A stretch of DNA of 64,000 nt from assembly GCA_027886185.1 (NCBI GenBank), contig WOAB01000226.1, positions 3,162,001 to 3,226,000 on the forward strand, in the 5' to 3' direction. The stretch's first letter is position 1; the number at the start of each line of letters is the position of its first letter. The translations under genes were made by a program, and so were the position numbers. The stretch is from Rheum nobile (taxonomy: Eukaryota > Streptophyta > Magnoliopsida > Caryophyllales > Polygonaceae). The notes beneath the pieces are model-generated. The model was not told the DNA's origin and ran no database searches. It saw nothing but the letters and a program-made list of their open reading frames with translations. Below are positions 33,005 to 44,911 of the stretch, in pieces.

Positions 33005-34677
33005 TTAGATTTATCCATACCATACTTCTTCAACAATTCCTTGATGTATTTTTGCTAATGCACTCTTGTTCCCTCAGAAGATTGAGAGACTTGTAATCCA
33101 AGGAAAAAGGACAATTCCCCAATCATACTCATCTCAAACTCAATGCTCATGAGATTTTCGAACTTTTCTACAAGTGCAGGGTTAGTGGAACCAAAAATAA
33201 TATCATCAACATAAACTTGAACTACGAGAATCTCACCTTTGTGTTCCAAGAGGAACAATGTCTTGTCGATCGTACCATGTCTATATCCATTGGAGAGGAG
33301 GAACTGTGCCAGCCTGTCATATCGCGATTGAGGATATAGCAGGACATGTTTATTGCTTCAACCCAGAAGATTCGAGGGAGATTGCTAGCGATGAGCAATG
33401 TTCTAGCCATGTCCTCCAAGGTTTTGTTCTTTCGTTCAACCACTCCATTCTGTTGTGGTGTCCTAGGAGACGAAAAGTTATGAGAAATACCATGTTCCTT
33501 GCAGAAGTCAAGGAACATTGCATTCTCAAACTCTGTTCCATGGTCGGGTCGAATGTGCTTAGCTTTTGACCCAAATTTGTCTCCACATTCTTGATGAAAG
33601 ACACAAATGTCTCGAATACATGTTCCTTAGAAGAGAGAAAAATTGTCCATGTAAATCTAGAATAATCATCAACAATTACAAACACATACATGTTTCCTAC
33701 ATGACTTCTTATCCTCATGGGACCACAGAGATCCATATGGATCAGTTCCAGAGGGCGAGAAGTAGTAACATCCGGCTTGCTCTTGAAAGAGGTGCTTGTT
33801 TCCCTCTCACACAAGCTTCACAAACTCCATGGGTCTCAGGTTTGACATTTGGAAGTCCACGAACAAGTTCCTTCTTGTGGAGTTTGTAGATGAGTAGAAG
33901 ATTAGTGTGTTCAAACCTTCTGTGCCACAGTTCCGTCTCTTCAGCTAGAGACGCAAAGCACAGTTCCCTTGTAGGCTTGAAGGTTGTGTCAACAGTGTAC
34001 ACATTATTGAATCGGACACCCTTCAACACAATTTCCTTGGTTTTTCTATTCCTTACGTAGCAATCTTGAGACATGAAGACAGTCTCGTTGTCTCCTTGAT
34101 CACACAGTTTAGCTACACTTAACAAATTAAAATCAAGTTGATGAACCAAACTGACCTCTTTTATCTTGATGTTTGAATTCAAAGCAGCTTCCCTTGTTCC
34201 TACTATCTCTCTGCATCGTTTGTCTCCAAGGAAAACAGTTCCCTTAGAGTGTCTCTGAAGTAAGGTAAGGTGATCTCTATTTCCCGTCATATGGCATGAG
34301 CATGCGCTATCAATGAACCACATGTTGTTCCCCCTCACTTCATCCTGCATTTAAGAGAGTTAGTGTTTAGCGACTCAAGCAAGCTTGGCTTTACCTGATC
34401 GTTTAGAAACAAAGTGATATTCTCTAGACTTAGCATGGAACATATCAGGAGATGTATCATAATCACTCAAACCCACATTGTTACTTCTACTGTTCCTTCG
34501 TTGTGTGTGCTCTTCAGTGAACTTTTGTTTCTTAGCACAATTTCTCACAACATGACCGTTGTTTCCACAATTCCAACAAATCTTATAATAATCCCCCAAG
34601 GTGTACTTGCGGTTGGGAACAGGGATTGTACGCTGTTTGGCTCTAAATGGGTCAGGTGTACTAGTTGGTGTCCACAT
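33005..34677 (-). pseudogene. Sirevirus-like copia fragment: gag tail, protease, integrase, part of RT
   Basis: Reading from right to left: a gag CCHC knuckle (CWNCGNNGHVVRNC) near 34580, then protease with WFIDSACSCHMTG near 34315, GAG-pre-integrase with ELWHRRFEH near 33930, and integrase with HMDLCGPM, VDDYSRF and NGVVERKNKTLE. An internal deletion joins integrase (CYILNR) directly to the middle of RT (LAQFLLSNGYRHG), which continues through YVDDIIFGS to about 33005. Several frame changes and stops exist. The protein text resembles the Sirevirus at 1-1275, but this copy is inverted and older or more damaged. The right end is cut by the Pack-MULE-like element. Confidence 0.85.
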
Positions 34678-34867
34678 GTTTCGACTATTCCGTGTGGTAA
34701 CCCTGAGTTTTCTAAAAAGTCCGTCAAATAACCCTCCGTTATCTCCACCGTTAAAAATGCGGTTAAATCATTATTTTTTGTTTCAAAAAATATAAAAAAA
34801 TTGTTGTTTTTTTTAAAAAAAAGACATGGCAGCCATTATATTAAAAAAAGAGGCAAGAAATTGAAGA

Positions 34868-35353
34868 TCAGGAAGAAGTTGAAAACCCATATGTGGCATC
34901 ACCGTTCTTGCTGTATCCATGGTTGTCGCTGCTTCCGTTGTTGACGCCGGCGGCGGAGGTTCCGGCGGCGGGATTAGTGGCTCCGTCGGTGATTCCAGGG
35001 CGAGGAGTCCCGTTAGAATCCCTCTTGTCGAATGTGTTCTTGTTGTTGTGCATCCAGACCTTGAAAACGGCTCTCTCGACGCCGACGGCGGCGTAGAAAT
35101 CGACGACCATCTCCTCGCCGGCCTTCTGCATTTTCCATCCGAGCTTCTCGGCGAATTCGTGCATCTTCTCCTTCTGAGTCTGGGTGAATTTGGAGCGGAA
35201 GCGCTTGCGCACGTGCGGAAATGACGACGTTCCGTGGGGGCTGTTCAGGGCGCCGATTTCGCCGGAGTTCGGGATGCTGCCGGTGGCGCCGCCGCTGAGG
35301 GCGATGAGCATGTGGGGGGCGGAGGCGGGGTAGTAGGACGATGAGATCGGACT
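34868..35353 (-). pseudogene. Captured ZF-HD (zinc finger homeodomain) gene fragment
   Basis: The minus frame encodes a linker with SYYPASAPHMLIALSGG followed by a homeodomain from RKRFRSKFTQ through GWKMQKAGE to VFKVWMHNNKNTF. The W-M-H-N-N-K helix is the signature of plant ZF-HD proteins. The zinc-finger half of the gene is missing, and upstream of about 35353 the open frame runs into unrelated GC-rich repeat sequence. It then continues to a normal-looking C-terminus ending TYGFSTSS. It lies wholly inside the inverted repeats, so it is captured cargo and not a resident gene. A chimeric 212-codon ORF (35506-34868) is still open and could be expressed. Confidence 0.85.
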
Positions 35354-35432
35354 AGCAACCCTCCACCACCCTCGTCGCAAACAACCGTCCTCTACCACTA
35401 GCGTCGTCGCGCTTCTTGGCGTCCCCGGCGTC

Positions 35433-35483
35433 GTCCCGATCCCGGCGTTGTCCCGATCCCGGCGTTGTCCCGATCCCGGCGTC
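35433..35483 (+). repeat. 17-bp tandem repeat, 3 copies
   Basis: GTCCCGATCCCGGCGTT is repeated three times head to tail next to the captured homeodomain, with related GGCGTC text on both sides. Confidence 0.85.
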
Positions 35484-36348
35484 ATCTCGCTCTTGTCGTC
35501 TTCCAATCCCTAACGTCACTGAAGTCCCATGTGTCGTCTCGCTGAAGTCCCAGGCGTCTCGCTCTCGGCGTCTTCACCTGTTCGATGTCCCAGCAAAGAA
35601 AAGTGTTGTTTTTTTTTTTTGTTTTCTTATTTCTTTAATTAATAATTCATGGCTGCCATGTGTTTTTTTTCTCTTTTAAAAATTAAATAACAACAATTTT
35701 TTTATTTTTTTTTTAAAAAAATGATTTAACCGCATTTTAACGGTAGAGATAACGGATGTGTTATTTGACAGACTTTTTAGAAAACTCAGGATTACCGCGC
35801 AAAATAGTCGAAATTCGTGGGCACCTCGCAGAATTTGCAAAATCTGAGGGTTACCTCGCGGAATTCCTGATTAAAAAATTAATAGATGGACATTTGGCGA
35901 AAAAAAGCAAAATTCGGGGATATCGCGCAAAATAGGTAAGAGTTTGGGACACCTCTCGAATTTCGTCTTACCACAGGGTATCAGGCGAAAAAACCATTAA
36001 TTCTTTTATCACCTTGTGGTGGCAAATTCCGAATCGGACGAGTATTGAGCAAGATACATGATTAAATAAAACCATTGCTTGCACAGACGAGGACATACCA
36101 AAGACATCAGCACTATAGGCGAAAGTATTAAGCCTCCGAGGAACATGCACTATTATACAACTCAAAAATTGGCCAGCAAGCTCCTTGATACGAGAAACAA
36201 CCAGACCAGTCGACGTCCTCGACACGCATCATCGAGATAATAATGAACGATACTCAATCAGTCAGTTATAGCTTCCAAAACAGAGACATCGTAATCCCTA
36301 GCAAATTGAAGCCCCAAAGCAAGGGCCTTAACTTCCAACAGATCCACC

Positions 36349-36809
36349 TAGGGGTGTTCATGGGTGGACCGGACCGGATTTTTGGACCGGACCAGACCGG
36401 AAATGACCGGACCGGACCGGTAAAATTCCGGTCCGGTCTCCGGTCCACCATTTCCCCAAAATCGGTTTCCGGTCCGGTCCGGTCCAAACCCGGAAAAAAT
36501 CTGGTCCGGACCGGAAGACCGGAATTTAAAAAAAAAAATTATAATTTATATGTTTTATATATTTTTTTTAGAGATTTATATGTATTTTTTTGTAGATGTT
36601 TTTTTAAATTTAATAAGTTAGGAGTATATATGTTTTATAAATATTTTTTTATAGATTTTAAATAAGAATTTAATTTTTTTATTTTTTAAAATTAAATCCG
36701 GTCCAAGACCGGACCGGATTAAGACCGGACCGGACCTATTCGGTCCGGTCCGGTCTTCGGTCCACATATGCCCAAAAACCCGGTCCATTGGACCAGATGA
36801 ACACCCCTA
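36349..36809. mobile_element. hAT-type MITE
   Basis: 461 bp. The ends TAGGGGTGTTCAT and ATGAACACCCCTA are inverted repeats. The 8-bp duplication GATCCACC is at 36341-36348 and 36810-36817. Both subterminal parts are arrays of GGACCGGACCGG-type text around an AT-rich core. There is no coding capacity. Confidence 0.93.
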
Positions 36810-36858
36810 GATCCACCGCATCATTTGATTTTGAAGTCTTACTCCCAAAAGCTACTAA

Positions 36859-37593
36859 GACCATCCTTATTGGGTAGGTTTATTGAATTCTTTTGATTAA
36901 AAAATAAGAAGTTCCCAATAAGCCCCCCACTTGGGGCTTAAAAATTGGAAAAAAAATAAGTCTCTCAAGAGAGGCTTATTGTAAGGCCCAGTGCCACATG
37001 ACGCTTGATTACTGGGCTGCGTTTGTGCGCCCAATGCGCGACACATGGCGCCGATCGGACGATCATGAAAAATTTCTGACCATCCGTTATTTTTTATAAA
37101 AATGTTTTATTTTTATTTTCTTACATTAAAAATAAAAATTACTATACTTCTAATTACATTTTTCTCTATCCATAGACATCCATTATGATTATGTTTCAAA
37201 TGTTTTTGAATTTTTTTATTATAATTTGTATATTATTAATTGAAAACAAATCATTTTAATATTATTTATGGTGGTTTAAAATATAAATATACACTAATTT
37301 AATATAAATATACACTAAATATACAAAATACTTGAAATAAATATATTTAATAAATTTTTTAAATTTTAAAATTTAATAATTTAATATAAATAGTATATTA
37401 AATATTTAATATAAAGGATATATTGGTAACTTGATATAAATAAAAGGGTATAATTATAATTTAATATACTCCAATAAGTCCATCTAATAAGCTCCCCACT
37501 AAAGTAAAAAAATGAGTGGGGCTTATTGAAGAGGCTTATTGGCAAAAAGCCTCCAATAAGCCCCTTCAATTAAGCCCCCCAATAATGATGTTC
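36859..37593. mobile_element. PIF/Harbinger-type MITE
   Basis: 735 bp with imperfect inverted ends GACCATCCTTATTGGG and its partner near 37577-37593. It is flanked by the 3-bp duplication TAA (36856-36858 and 37594-37596). Several AATAAGCCCC-type subrepeats lie near both ends; the core is AT-rich. Confidence 0.85.
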
Positions 37594-37638
37594 TAAGGAT
37601 CCATTGGACTTGGATAAAATAAATCACAGGCTAACAGA

Positions 37639-38544
37639 TAAAGGAATATATGTCATTTAATCAAGATGACAATTACTAATGATAAAATAAGATTATAATG
37701 GAGATTAATAATCCGAATAATTTAGATAGTCTTAGTGCTTTGCTAGAAGCCAACTATGACTTATGGAATAAATTAGATTTAACTCATTGCTATTATGGTC
37801 TTATAAGGTCATACACAATAGAGTAATTGGGCTAGATCAAAGCAACTCGAGGCCCATTGTGGGACTGAGAAATTTGGTTAGTGTATATTGTTGGAAGAGT
37901 GGATTATTCATCGAGTAATAATAAAGTGTTATCTATTTACTTGATGACATAAACAAGTTATCTTTTAAAAAGATAAGATATTGTATCAATCATAAATATC
38001 TCATTCTAATTAAAAGAAAATTTATTTATAAGATATATAATATAAGATAAGTCAATATATATGTATATTCCAAATATACTAATAAAAAGATCTCTTACTT
38101 GAAGAGATAAAGAGGAGAATTCGGTGGTTTTGGAAAGTAGTCAAGTTGTTAATATATACATACATATTAGATATGTACGTATAGATTGACAATTCTTCCA
38201 AATTGAAAAGAGACTTCACGTGAAAGTGAATTGCTGCTAATAACCGAAGCCATCACTTTTGCTTCTCACGGCCGTACTCCAATTTGGTGGAGTTTGTTTA
38301 TTCTCGTTCGTTCATTCCACCAAACGAAAGCAAAACAATTTAGTACCGTGTTCGTGTGGATCAAATAAAGGAGTCACACTTGATGCTCTATTTTCTAGCT
38401 AGAGTGATCTCGGAAATAAGTTTTGTATCAAAAGATATGTTACTCTTTCATATGTGATTCGTATCAAGTTTATGCATGAGATCCTAAGTTAGATGTTAGA
38501 AAATTATTTTATGAAATTCCGCTTAAAGTATCTAAATCTCAACA
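37639..38544 (+). repeat. 5' LTR of copia element 1
   Basis: It begins TAAAGGAATAT where the other LTR has TGAAGGAATAT, so the first G has mutated. It ends CTCAACA just before the primer site. Confidence 0.9.
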
Positions 38545-38545
38545 G

Positions 38546-38556
38546 TGGTATCAGAG
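38546..38556 (+). promoter_or_regulatory. Primer binding site of copia element 1
   Basis: TGGTATCAGAG, complementary to initiator tRNA-Met, lies one base after the LTR. Confidence 0.88.
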
Positions 38557-41000
38557 TCTCTTGCATAAATTGATATGATCATGATTAAAGTTGTTAATTT
38601 TAATACATGTTCTTGATTATTTTGGTTCAATTTAGTGGTAAAATTGATGTATGTATTAACTTGTATGATTAAAATTGTGATTTTAATTGATTGAATACAT
38701 AAAGTTGTGACTTTTATGTATATAATATACTCGAAAATTTCAGCCTTATGACCGAAATTATGCATGTTAAATTTCTGAATTTTTTGCTTTATTTTGACCC
38801 CCAAATCGATTTGTATGTTTAATTTATACAAGAGATATGATTTATTGTATAAATCATAATCAGTACTAGAGCTGTCAATCGGGTCGGTCAAGTCGGGTTC
38901 GGTTCGGTTATTTCGGGTTCGGGTTGAGAATGGGTCGGGTCATTTAGGATAACAGGTCAAGCCGGTCGGGTCATTACAGGTCAGCGGGCGGTTCGGGTTA
39001 ACCAACGGGTCAAGAGCGTCATTTTTTAAATATTTTGTTCACTATTTAAATATTATTAAGTAGTTAAAAACTAATTTAAATATGTCAAAATAAGTTGAAA
39101 TGAATTAAAATAATAATATTATTATTAATTATTTTAATGTAATTGATATTAGTAGATCAAAATCATATTTTATTTTAATTTTTAATTTTTATTATATTAA
39201 TTTATAAATTTCTACATTACAAAAAATTATATAAGTACAACAATGTTCTTTTTTTAGGATATTAAGCATATTATCATTATTTATATGTCATTTATCATAT
39301 ATATTTTATGTTATATTTTATTAATACTTTACATTTATTCGTTAATCGGGTTGGTCGGGTTCGGTCTCGGTAAATTTGGGTTCGGTAAATTCGGGTTATC
39401 AAAAATTTTGGTCAGGTCGGGTCCAAAAGCGGGTCGGTCAGGTCGGTAAAACGGGTTCGGTCACTTTTTGATAGCTCACATAAAAATACTTGATTTTTCA
39501 TGTTGGTGAAAATTGATTCAAACCCTAGAAATTTAGAATTTCATGCTTTGAATGCCCAAAGTTGATTAATTTTGTATGAAATTGGTTCATACATTAATTT
39601 TTCAAAGATATTAATTTTCTAAAAATTACACCATATTATCCTTAAAATCATCAAAATTAGTAATTGTTATAAAATTTGAGTGGGAGAAGGGGTAAAACCG
39701 TGGCTGGGTGACCAAAAGTGGCTCACGGCGGTGCGTGGTGGCCGGCGGCAAGCCGGGGGTGGTGCGGCGGCGGTCCGGGGGGCGGCTGGCTGTGCGGGTT
39801 GAGGTGGTGGCTGCATGGTACGGCTAGGGTGGGGGCGAAATTAGGGTTAGAGTTTGTTAGCATAATATCCTAACTACCTTAATTAGATATGGTAACAAGA
39901 TATATTATCTCTAGAGTATATTTTATCCAATTATACATGGTAATGATTAATATTGGTATTAATTCCATATATGATTTTATTGAATTAAAATAATAAGAAT
40001 ACTAGATTAATTATTTTATTGGATAATTTAATTAATTTAATCTTGAAAGTCTATTAATATGATTAATAGTCTATTATTGTCTCTTTATATTTGATATTAT
40101 ATTTTGCATGTATGATTTAATATTATGATACTATTATTACATGCGGTGACTAGTATGGCCCAAATAGGATAGAAAATACGATATGCGTATCGTTATTGTT
40201 TTCTTGTAAACGATCTGCGTATCGTTATGTATTTTTGTAATTTAATTTTCAAGAAATTAGATTAGATTTACATTATGTAGTACAAGAGAAGAAGATCCTA
40301 TGAAGATTCAAGGATGGAGATCCAGAGGAGAATCAAGGATGGAGATCTAAGAGCAAGAAGAATCTATGGAGATTAAATCTTATGGGTTTTTAAGGGCCAT
40401 ACTAGGATCACATGTATTTATTGCATTTGTTTTGCTTTAAATAATTCTCAGTTTATGCTTGCTTGTTTATTTATACTGTTTAGTTCACTAGTAAATAGAC
40501 TTGTATGATAAACCTAGTTCCCTTAAAAGAAAATTGAGATTTTGCCTTTCCAAATCATAACCTATGAGGCCCTTGGAATTTGATGGATAGGTTTTGCCAA
40601 AGCAAGGTGTTCATGCTTTGACCTTAGGATAGTACGGGTAAATCTATATAAGGGGTTTACAACCTTGATTTGGTTATACTCAACAAAAGACCAAAAGATA
40701 AAGTTTTGGATTTTGAGGCATGGGATAGATTTGACATAAAATGTAATCTATTAACCAAGAGTTATAAATGTTATACAAAGTAAAAGTTAATTACCTTGAT
40801 CACATATGATTTAGGAAAGTGCCAAAGTACGCCTAAAGTCTTATCTGAAATAAGATCTTGGAATCATTTTATTCAAAGGGAAAATTTTAAATGGATAAAA
40901 TGGCATTAGCTTATTTATGTTTAAAGCATGTTTAAAAAGTTTAAGCTATTGCATGACAAGCATGATTTACATTTTGCATGTTATTTCTGTTGTAGATATC
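38557..41000 (+). other. Leader of copia element 1
   Basis: No gene is seen. It contains the MITE at 38869-39477 and a strikingly GC-rich patch (39715-39850, many GGCGG runs) in otherwise AT-rich sequence. The length is typical of a copia 5' leader. Confidence 0.6.
38869..39477. mobile_element. hAT-like MITE in the copia leader
   Basis: The ends GAGCTGTCAA and TTGATAGCTC are inverted repeats. Subterminal parts contain GGGTCGGTCGGGTTCGG-like arrays around an AT-rich core. A target duplication was not resolved, so the ends may be off by a few bases. Confidence 0.7.
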
Positions 41001-41802
41001 ATGTCTAGAAACGATAACCCAACCATCATCAACTTACGTTCGATTCTTGAGAAGAATAAGCTGAACGATAACAACTTCCTCGATTGGGAAAAAAATCTGA
41101 GAATTGTTCTCAGGTCTGAAGGAAGAGAGAATGGCCTTGACACTCCTATCCCAACATTGATTGCTATGTCTACTCCAGAGGAGATAGTAGAGGAAAAACA
41201 TATCAGAGATAAGTCAGTGATTGTCACTTGTATTATGTTGGCTTCCATGGAATCAAGCCTTCAAAAGAGGTTTGAGAGGATGGACGCCTACACCATCATT
41301 CGCAACCTGAAAGTTATGTTTCAGGAGCAAGCAAGAATGGAGAGGTATGAGACTCATAAGGCAATTCTTGATTGCAAGCTTGAGAAAGGCAAGCTAGTTA
41401 GTGCTCATGTGTTCAGTATGATTGTACATTTTGAGAACATGGAAAGACTTGGCCACCCCTATAGTCAAGAGTTGGCTACAGACATCATACTCTACTCTCT
41501 ATATGATGGATTTGCTCAATTCAAGTTGAACTTCAATATGAATGGAGTTGGAAAAACACTTGAAGAGCTACATGGGATGTTCAAAACAACTGAGTAGAAT
41601 CTCTTTGTTGACACCAAGAAAGAGATCTTGATGGACAACAAGGGAAAAGGGTTCAAGAAAAGGGCATCTGGACAACAGAAGAAGAACGTGCAGGGGAAGG
41701 GCAAGCAAGTTGCACAACCCAAGAAGACTTATGAAAAGGCTAAAGTAGTGGTTGACCATGACTGTTTCTACTGCCATGCCAAGGGTCATTGGAAGTGGAA
41801 CT
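41001..41802 (+). pseudogene. Copia element 1 gag
   Basis: The start at 41001 (MSRNDNPTI) follows the leader. The gag domain shows NNFLDWEKNLRIVL and LEKGKLVSAHVF. A TAG at 41595 breaks the frame; the rest reads to the first half of the zinc knuckle, CFYCHAKGHWKWN, where the hAT element interrupts it. The knuckle's next residues (YPKYLED) are at 43208. Confidence 0.88.
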
Positions 41803-43199
41803 TAGGGGTGAGCACGGTTCGGTTTAACCAAATTTTTTAACCGAACCGGACCAAAAAAACCGATCCAAACCAAAACCGAAATAGTTCGATTCGGGTTTCG
41901 TTTTAGGTATTTTTGGGTTTCGGTTTTCGGTTCGGTTTAATTTCGATTCGGTTCGGTTAAACCGAATTTAAAAAAATAAGTAATGGCTGCCATGCTTATT
42001 GGGCCAGTTTAGTTAAAAAAGAAAGGCCCATGACCCATCTCTTGTTGAATCTTCCCAATCCGCCCGCCTCCACACTCCAGCTGTTGCCCTTGCTCACTTG
42101 CCCTATTTGTCGTCCTCAATGGCTTCTGCTTGACGCCGTCGTTGCTGCCCAGATCCCAGTTGCTCGTTGCTGCTGCTTGACACCACCGTTGTTGTATGTT
42201 GTGATGGATGCTAAGGCGAAGGGAGCCACATTTTGCCAGGAGTACAGAAGGGAAGGCGACCTTATATGGCCGCTTCTGTTGGATAATGTTTGGGCCGGCA
42301 TGAGAATAGCCTGGGTCCCTAGGAAGAGCCGTTTGATCTTGCCCGTTATCAGGATAACTTCTGTTGAAGAAGGGATTCACCATTGCAATGCCAGCAACTT
42401 TGGGCTTCAGGTAGGACTTTTGGATGGCATTGTTGTGCACAACTTTAGCACTAATTCCGGTCTCCTAGAAGTCTAATGAAGTGAAAAATACAGGGATGTG
42501 TGTTTACAAGAGACATAAACAAAGCGATTCGGATCAGCGATGCCATGGAGTCCAGGACTGTTCAGATCAACTCTGCTCCTGCTCGTGGACCGGATCACTT
42601 TCCCTTCCAGGTACAACTCCAAATACACCAAATTCTAAAATGGGAATTGAATGTTCAACTCATGAATTGGGGATGTTAATGATCAGACTATTAGATGATG
42701 TTGGATATTTACCATTAGTGTTGATTTTTTGGTTGCAGGGAATCAAGGACAGCGGAATTGGTTCACAAGGTATAACAAACAACATTAATATGATGACGAA
42801 AATCAAGAGCAATGTGATCAACTTGCCAGGACCAAGTTACACAATGGGTTGATAAGCATTGTCCAGTATTTTTTGGCTGGTGGCAAATAAAGGAATGTAA
42901 TAGCAACTGAATCAATAGGATTTTAAATTTATTATATTTTAAATTATGTCATAAAACTTTAAACATGCAATTGTATTAGAATTAAGTACAAATATATCAT
43001 ATATGCATGTTTTTCATTAAAATTGTGCTAGAATTGGTAAAATCGGTTATTTCGGTTTTTTAGCCGAACCGAACCGGGTTTGGACCGAACCGAACCGAAC
43101 CGACCCAATATATTTCGGTTCAGTTTAGTTTTTTGGGAGTTTCTGTTTTCGGTTTTTTCGGTTCGGTTCGGTCCGGTTCCAGACCGATGCTCACCCCTA
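41803..43199. mobile_element. hAT-type element carrying non-TE sequence
   Basis: 1397 bp. The ends TAGGGGTGAGC and GCTCACCCCTA are inverted; the 8-bp duplication GTGGAACT is at 41795-41802 and 43200-43207. Both sides hold GGTTCGGTTCGG arrays. The centre (about 42030-42850) has ordinary base composition and ORFs on both strands, unlike the ends, and no transposase, so it may be captured host sequence. I do not recognise the source. Confidence 0.88.
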
Positions 43200-44911
43200 G
43201 TGGAACTACCCGAAATACCTAGAAGATAAAAAGAATGGAACTGTGAGTTCCAATTCAGGTATGGATGTTATAGAAGTCCTAACAGCTAAAGCTTCAACTT
43301 GGGTATTGGACTCAGGCTTTGGTTCTCACATTATTTCGAATGTGCAGAGACTAAGAAGAAGTAGAAGCTTAGCTAAAGGAGAGGTAGACCTACACATTAG
43401 AAATGGAGCAAGGGTTGATTCACTTGCCATTGAAGATTATAGTTTACCTTTACCTTCTGGTTTAGTATTAGAACTTAATAATTGTTATTTTGTCCCGTCT
43501 ATTACTAGAAACTTGATTGCGACTTGTGTTTTGGATTTAGAAGGCTATGATTTTACTCTTAAAGGTCAGTGTTTCTCTATTTTCAAAGATAACATCTTTT
43601 ATGTCGGTGCCATACTGAGTAATGGACTCTATATTGTGGATCAAGGATCCAACATCTATAACATAAACACCAAAAAGCAAAAATCAAAAATCAAATGATT
43701 GTAGCACCACCTATCTATGGCATTGTCGTTTAGGTCACATTAGCCTAAATCGCATGAAGAAGCTCCAAGAGGATGGACTTCTAACCTCATTTGATTTTGA
43801 ATCATTTAAAACATGTGAATCTTGCCTAATGGGAAAGATGACAAGGTCACCTTTTACTGCAGTGAGTGAAAGGGCAACTGAGCTTTTGGCCCTAATACAT
43901 ACGGATGTATGTGGACCAATGAGCACAAAAGCTAGATGTGGTTACATATACTTCATAACCTTTACTGGTGATTTAAGTAGATATGGATATATATACTTAA
44001 TGAAGCATAAGTCTGAATCTTTTGAAAAGTTCAAAGAGTTTCAGAATGAAGTTGAAAACCAACTTGGCAAGAAAATTAAAGCAATACGATCTGATCGTGA
44101 TGGTGAATATTTGAGTCAAGAATTTGATCATCATTTAAGAAGTTGTGGGATCGTCTCACAGCTAACTCCACCTGGAACACCACAATTGAATGGTGTGTCT
44201 GAAAGGAGGAATATGACATTGTTGGACATGGTTCGATCTATGATGAGTTTTGCTGATCTTCCAATATCTTTCTGGGGATATGCTCTCACAACTACAATGT
44301 TCACATTAAACAGGACTTCATCCAAAGCTGTAGACAAGACACCATATGAGTTATGGACTGGAAGAGTTCCAAGTTTGTCTTTTCTAAAGATCTAGGGATG
44401 TGAAGCTTATGTAAAACGTTTACTAGCAGATAAGCTTGCACCCAAATCAGATAAGTGCTTCTTTGTAGGGTATCCTAAGGAAACTAAAGGATACTACTTC
44501 TACAATCCCAGTGAGCACAAAGTGTTTGTTGCTAGGGATAGTGTCTTTATGGAAAAAGAATTTGTTTCCAAAAAGTCAAGTGGGAGAAATGTTGATCTCG
44601 AAGAAGTTTGAGAAGAGAAACAAACTGAGCAACAAGATGACATGGATTACTCTATGTTAGAGACGACGGTATTTGAGGACCTAATCATGCAAGGAGAGGG
44701 AACTCATACACCAGAGGTAGTGGAGTCGCAAGACCCCATTCCTATCGTTTCCCCGGAATCTGATTCCAATGAGGGTCCACGAAATGTTGTGGTAGAACCT
44801 CCTGTTGTTCAGCCCACATGTAGATCAGATAGGCCCAAAGCGCAGCCAAAGAGATACATTGATTTCATAATGACTGCGAGTTTGGACATCCTGCTTTTAG
44901 AAAGCGATGAG
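43200..44911 (+). pseudogene. Copia element 1 protease and integrase
   Basis: The protease region has WVLDSGFGSHI near 43300 and the LPSGLVLELNNCYFVP phrase. The frame stops at 43698, then continues in another frame with GAG-pre-integrase (LWHCRLGHISLNRM) and integrase: CESCLMGK, HTDVCGPM, LSRYGYIYLMKHK, SDRDGEYLSQEF and NGVSERRN. A TAG at about 44393 precedes the C-terminal GYPKETKGYYFYNP region. Further stops follow before the small LTR element interrupts at 44912. Confidence 0.88.

Larger units (their letters stand above)
34676..35967. mobile_element. Pack-MULE-like element with captured homeodomain
   Basis: Long terminal inverted repeats are seen: 34696-34836 and 35649-35796 are reverse complements with few differences, including CCCTGAGTTTTCTAAAAAGT and CATGGCAGCCAT. 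Similarity continues outward for a few tens of bases. The right side carries further related modules up to about 35967, so the left end may be truncated. No transposase is present, and the interior is host-derived. Long TIRs without transposase fit a Mutator-like Pack-MULE. A 9-bp duplication was not found, so the exact edges are approximate. Confidence 0.7.
35968..37633 (-). pseudogene. LINE ORF2 RNase H-like C-terminus, in pieces
   Basis: Read on the minus strand and skipping two MITEs, the pieces give SNGSLVAFGSKTSKSN, then DLLEVKALALGLQFA, then ELAGQFLSCIIVHVPRRLN and a stop after FSPDTLW. This is the RVT_3 type RNase H found at the end of plant LINE proteins. Its first catalytic Asp (SDASLG) lies at 50340, on the other side of the copia element. 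One internal stop follows LEAITD. It is non-functional. Confidence 0.8.

Noticed and set aside
32724..33023. A 99-codon minus-strand ORF as a host gene
   Set aside because: It runs across the Tekay LTR edge and into the copia RT, has no recognised domain, and is best explained by chance in a junction region.
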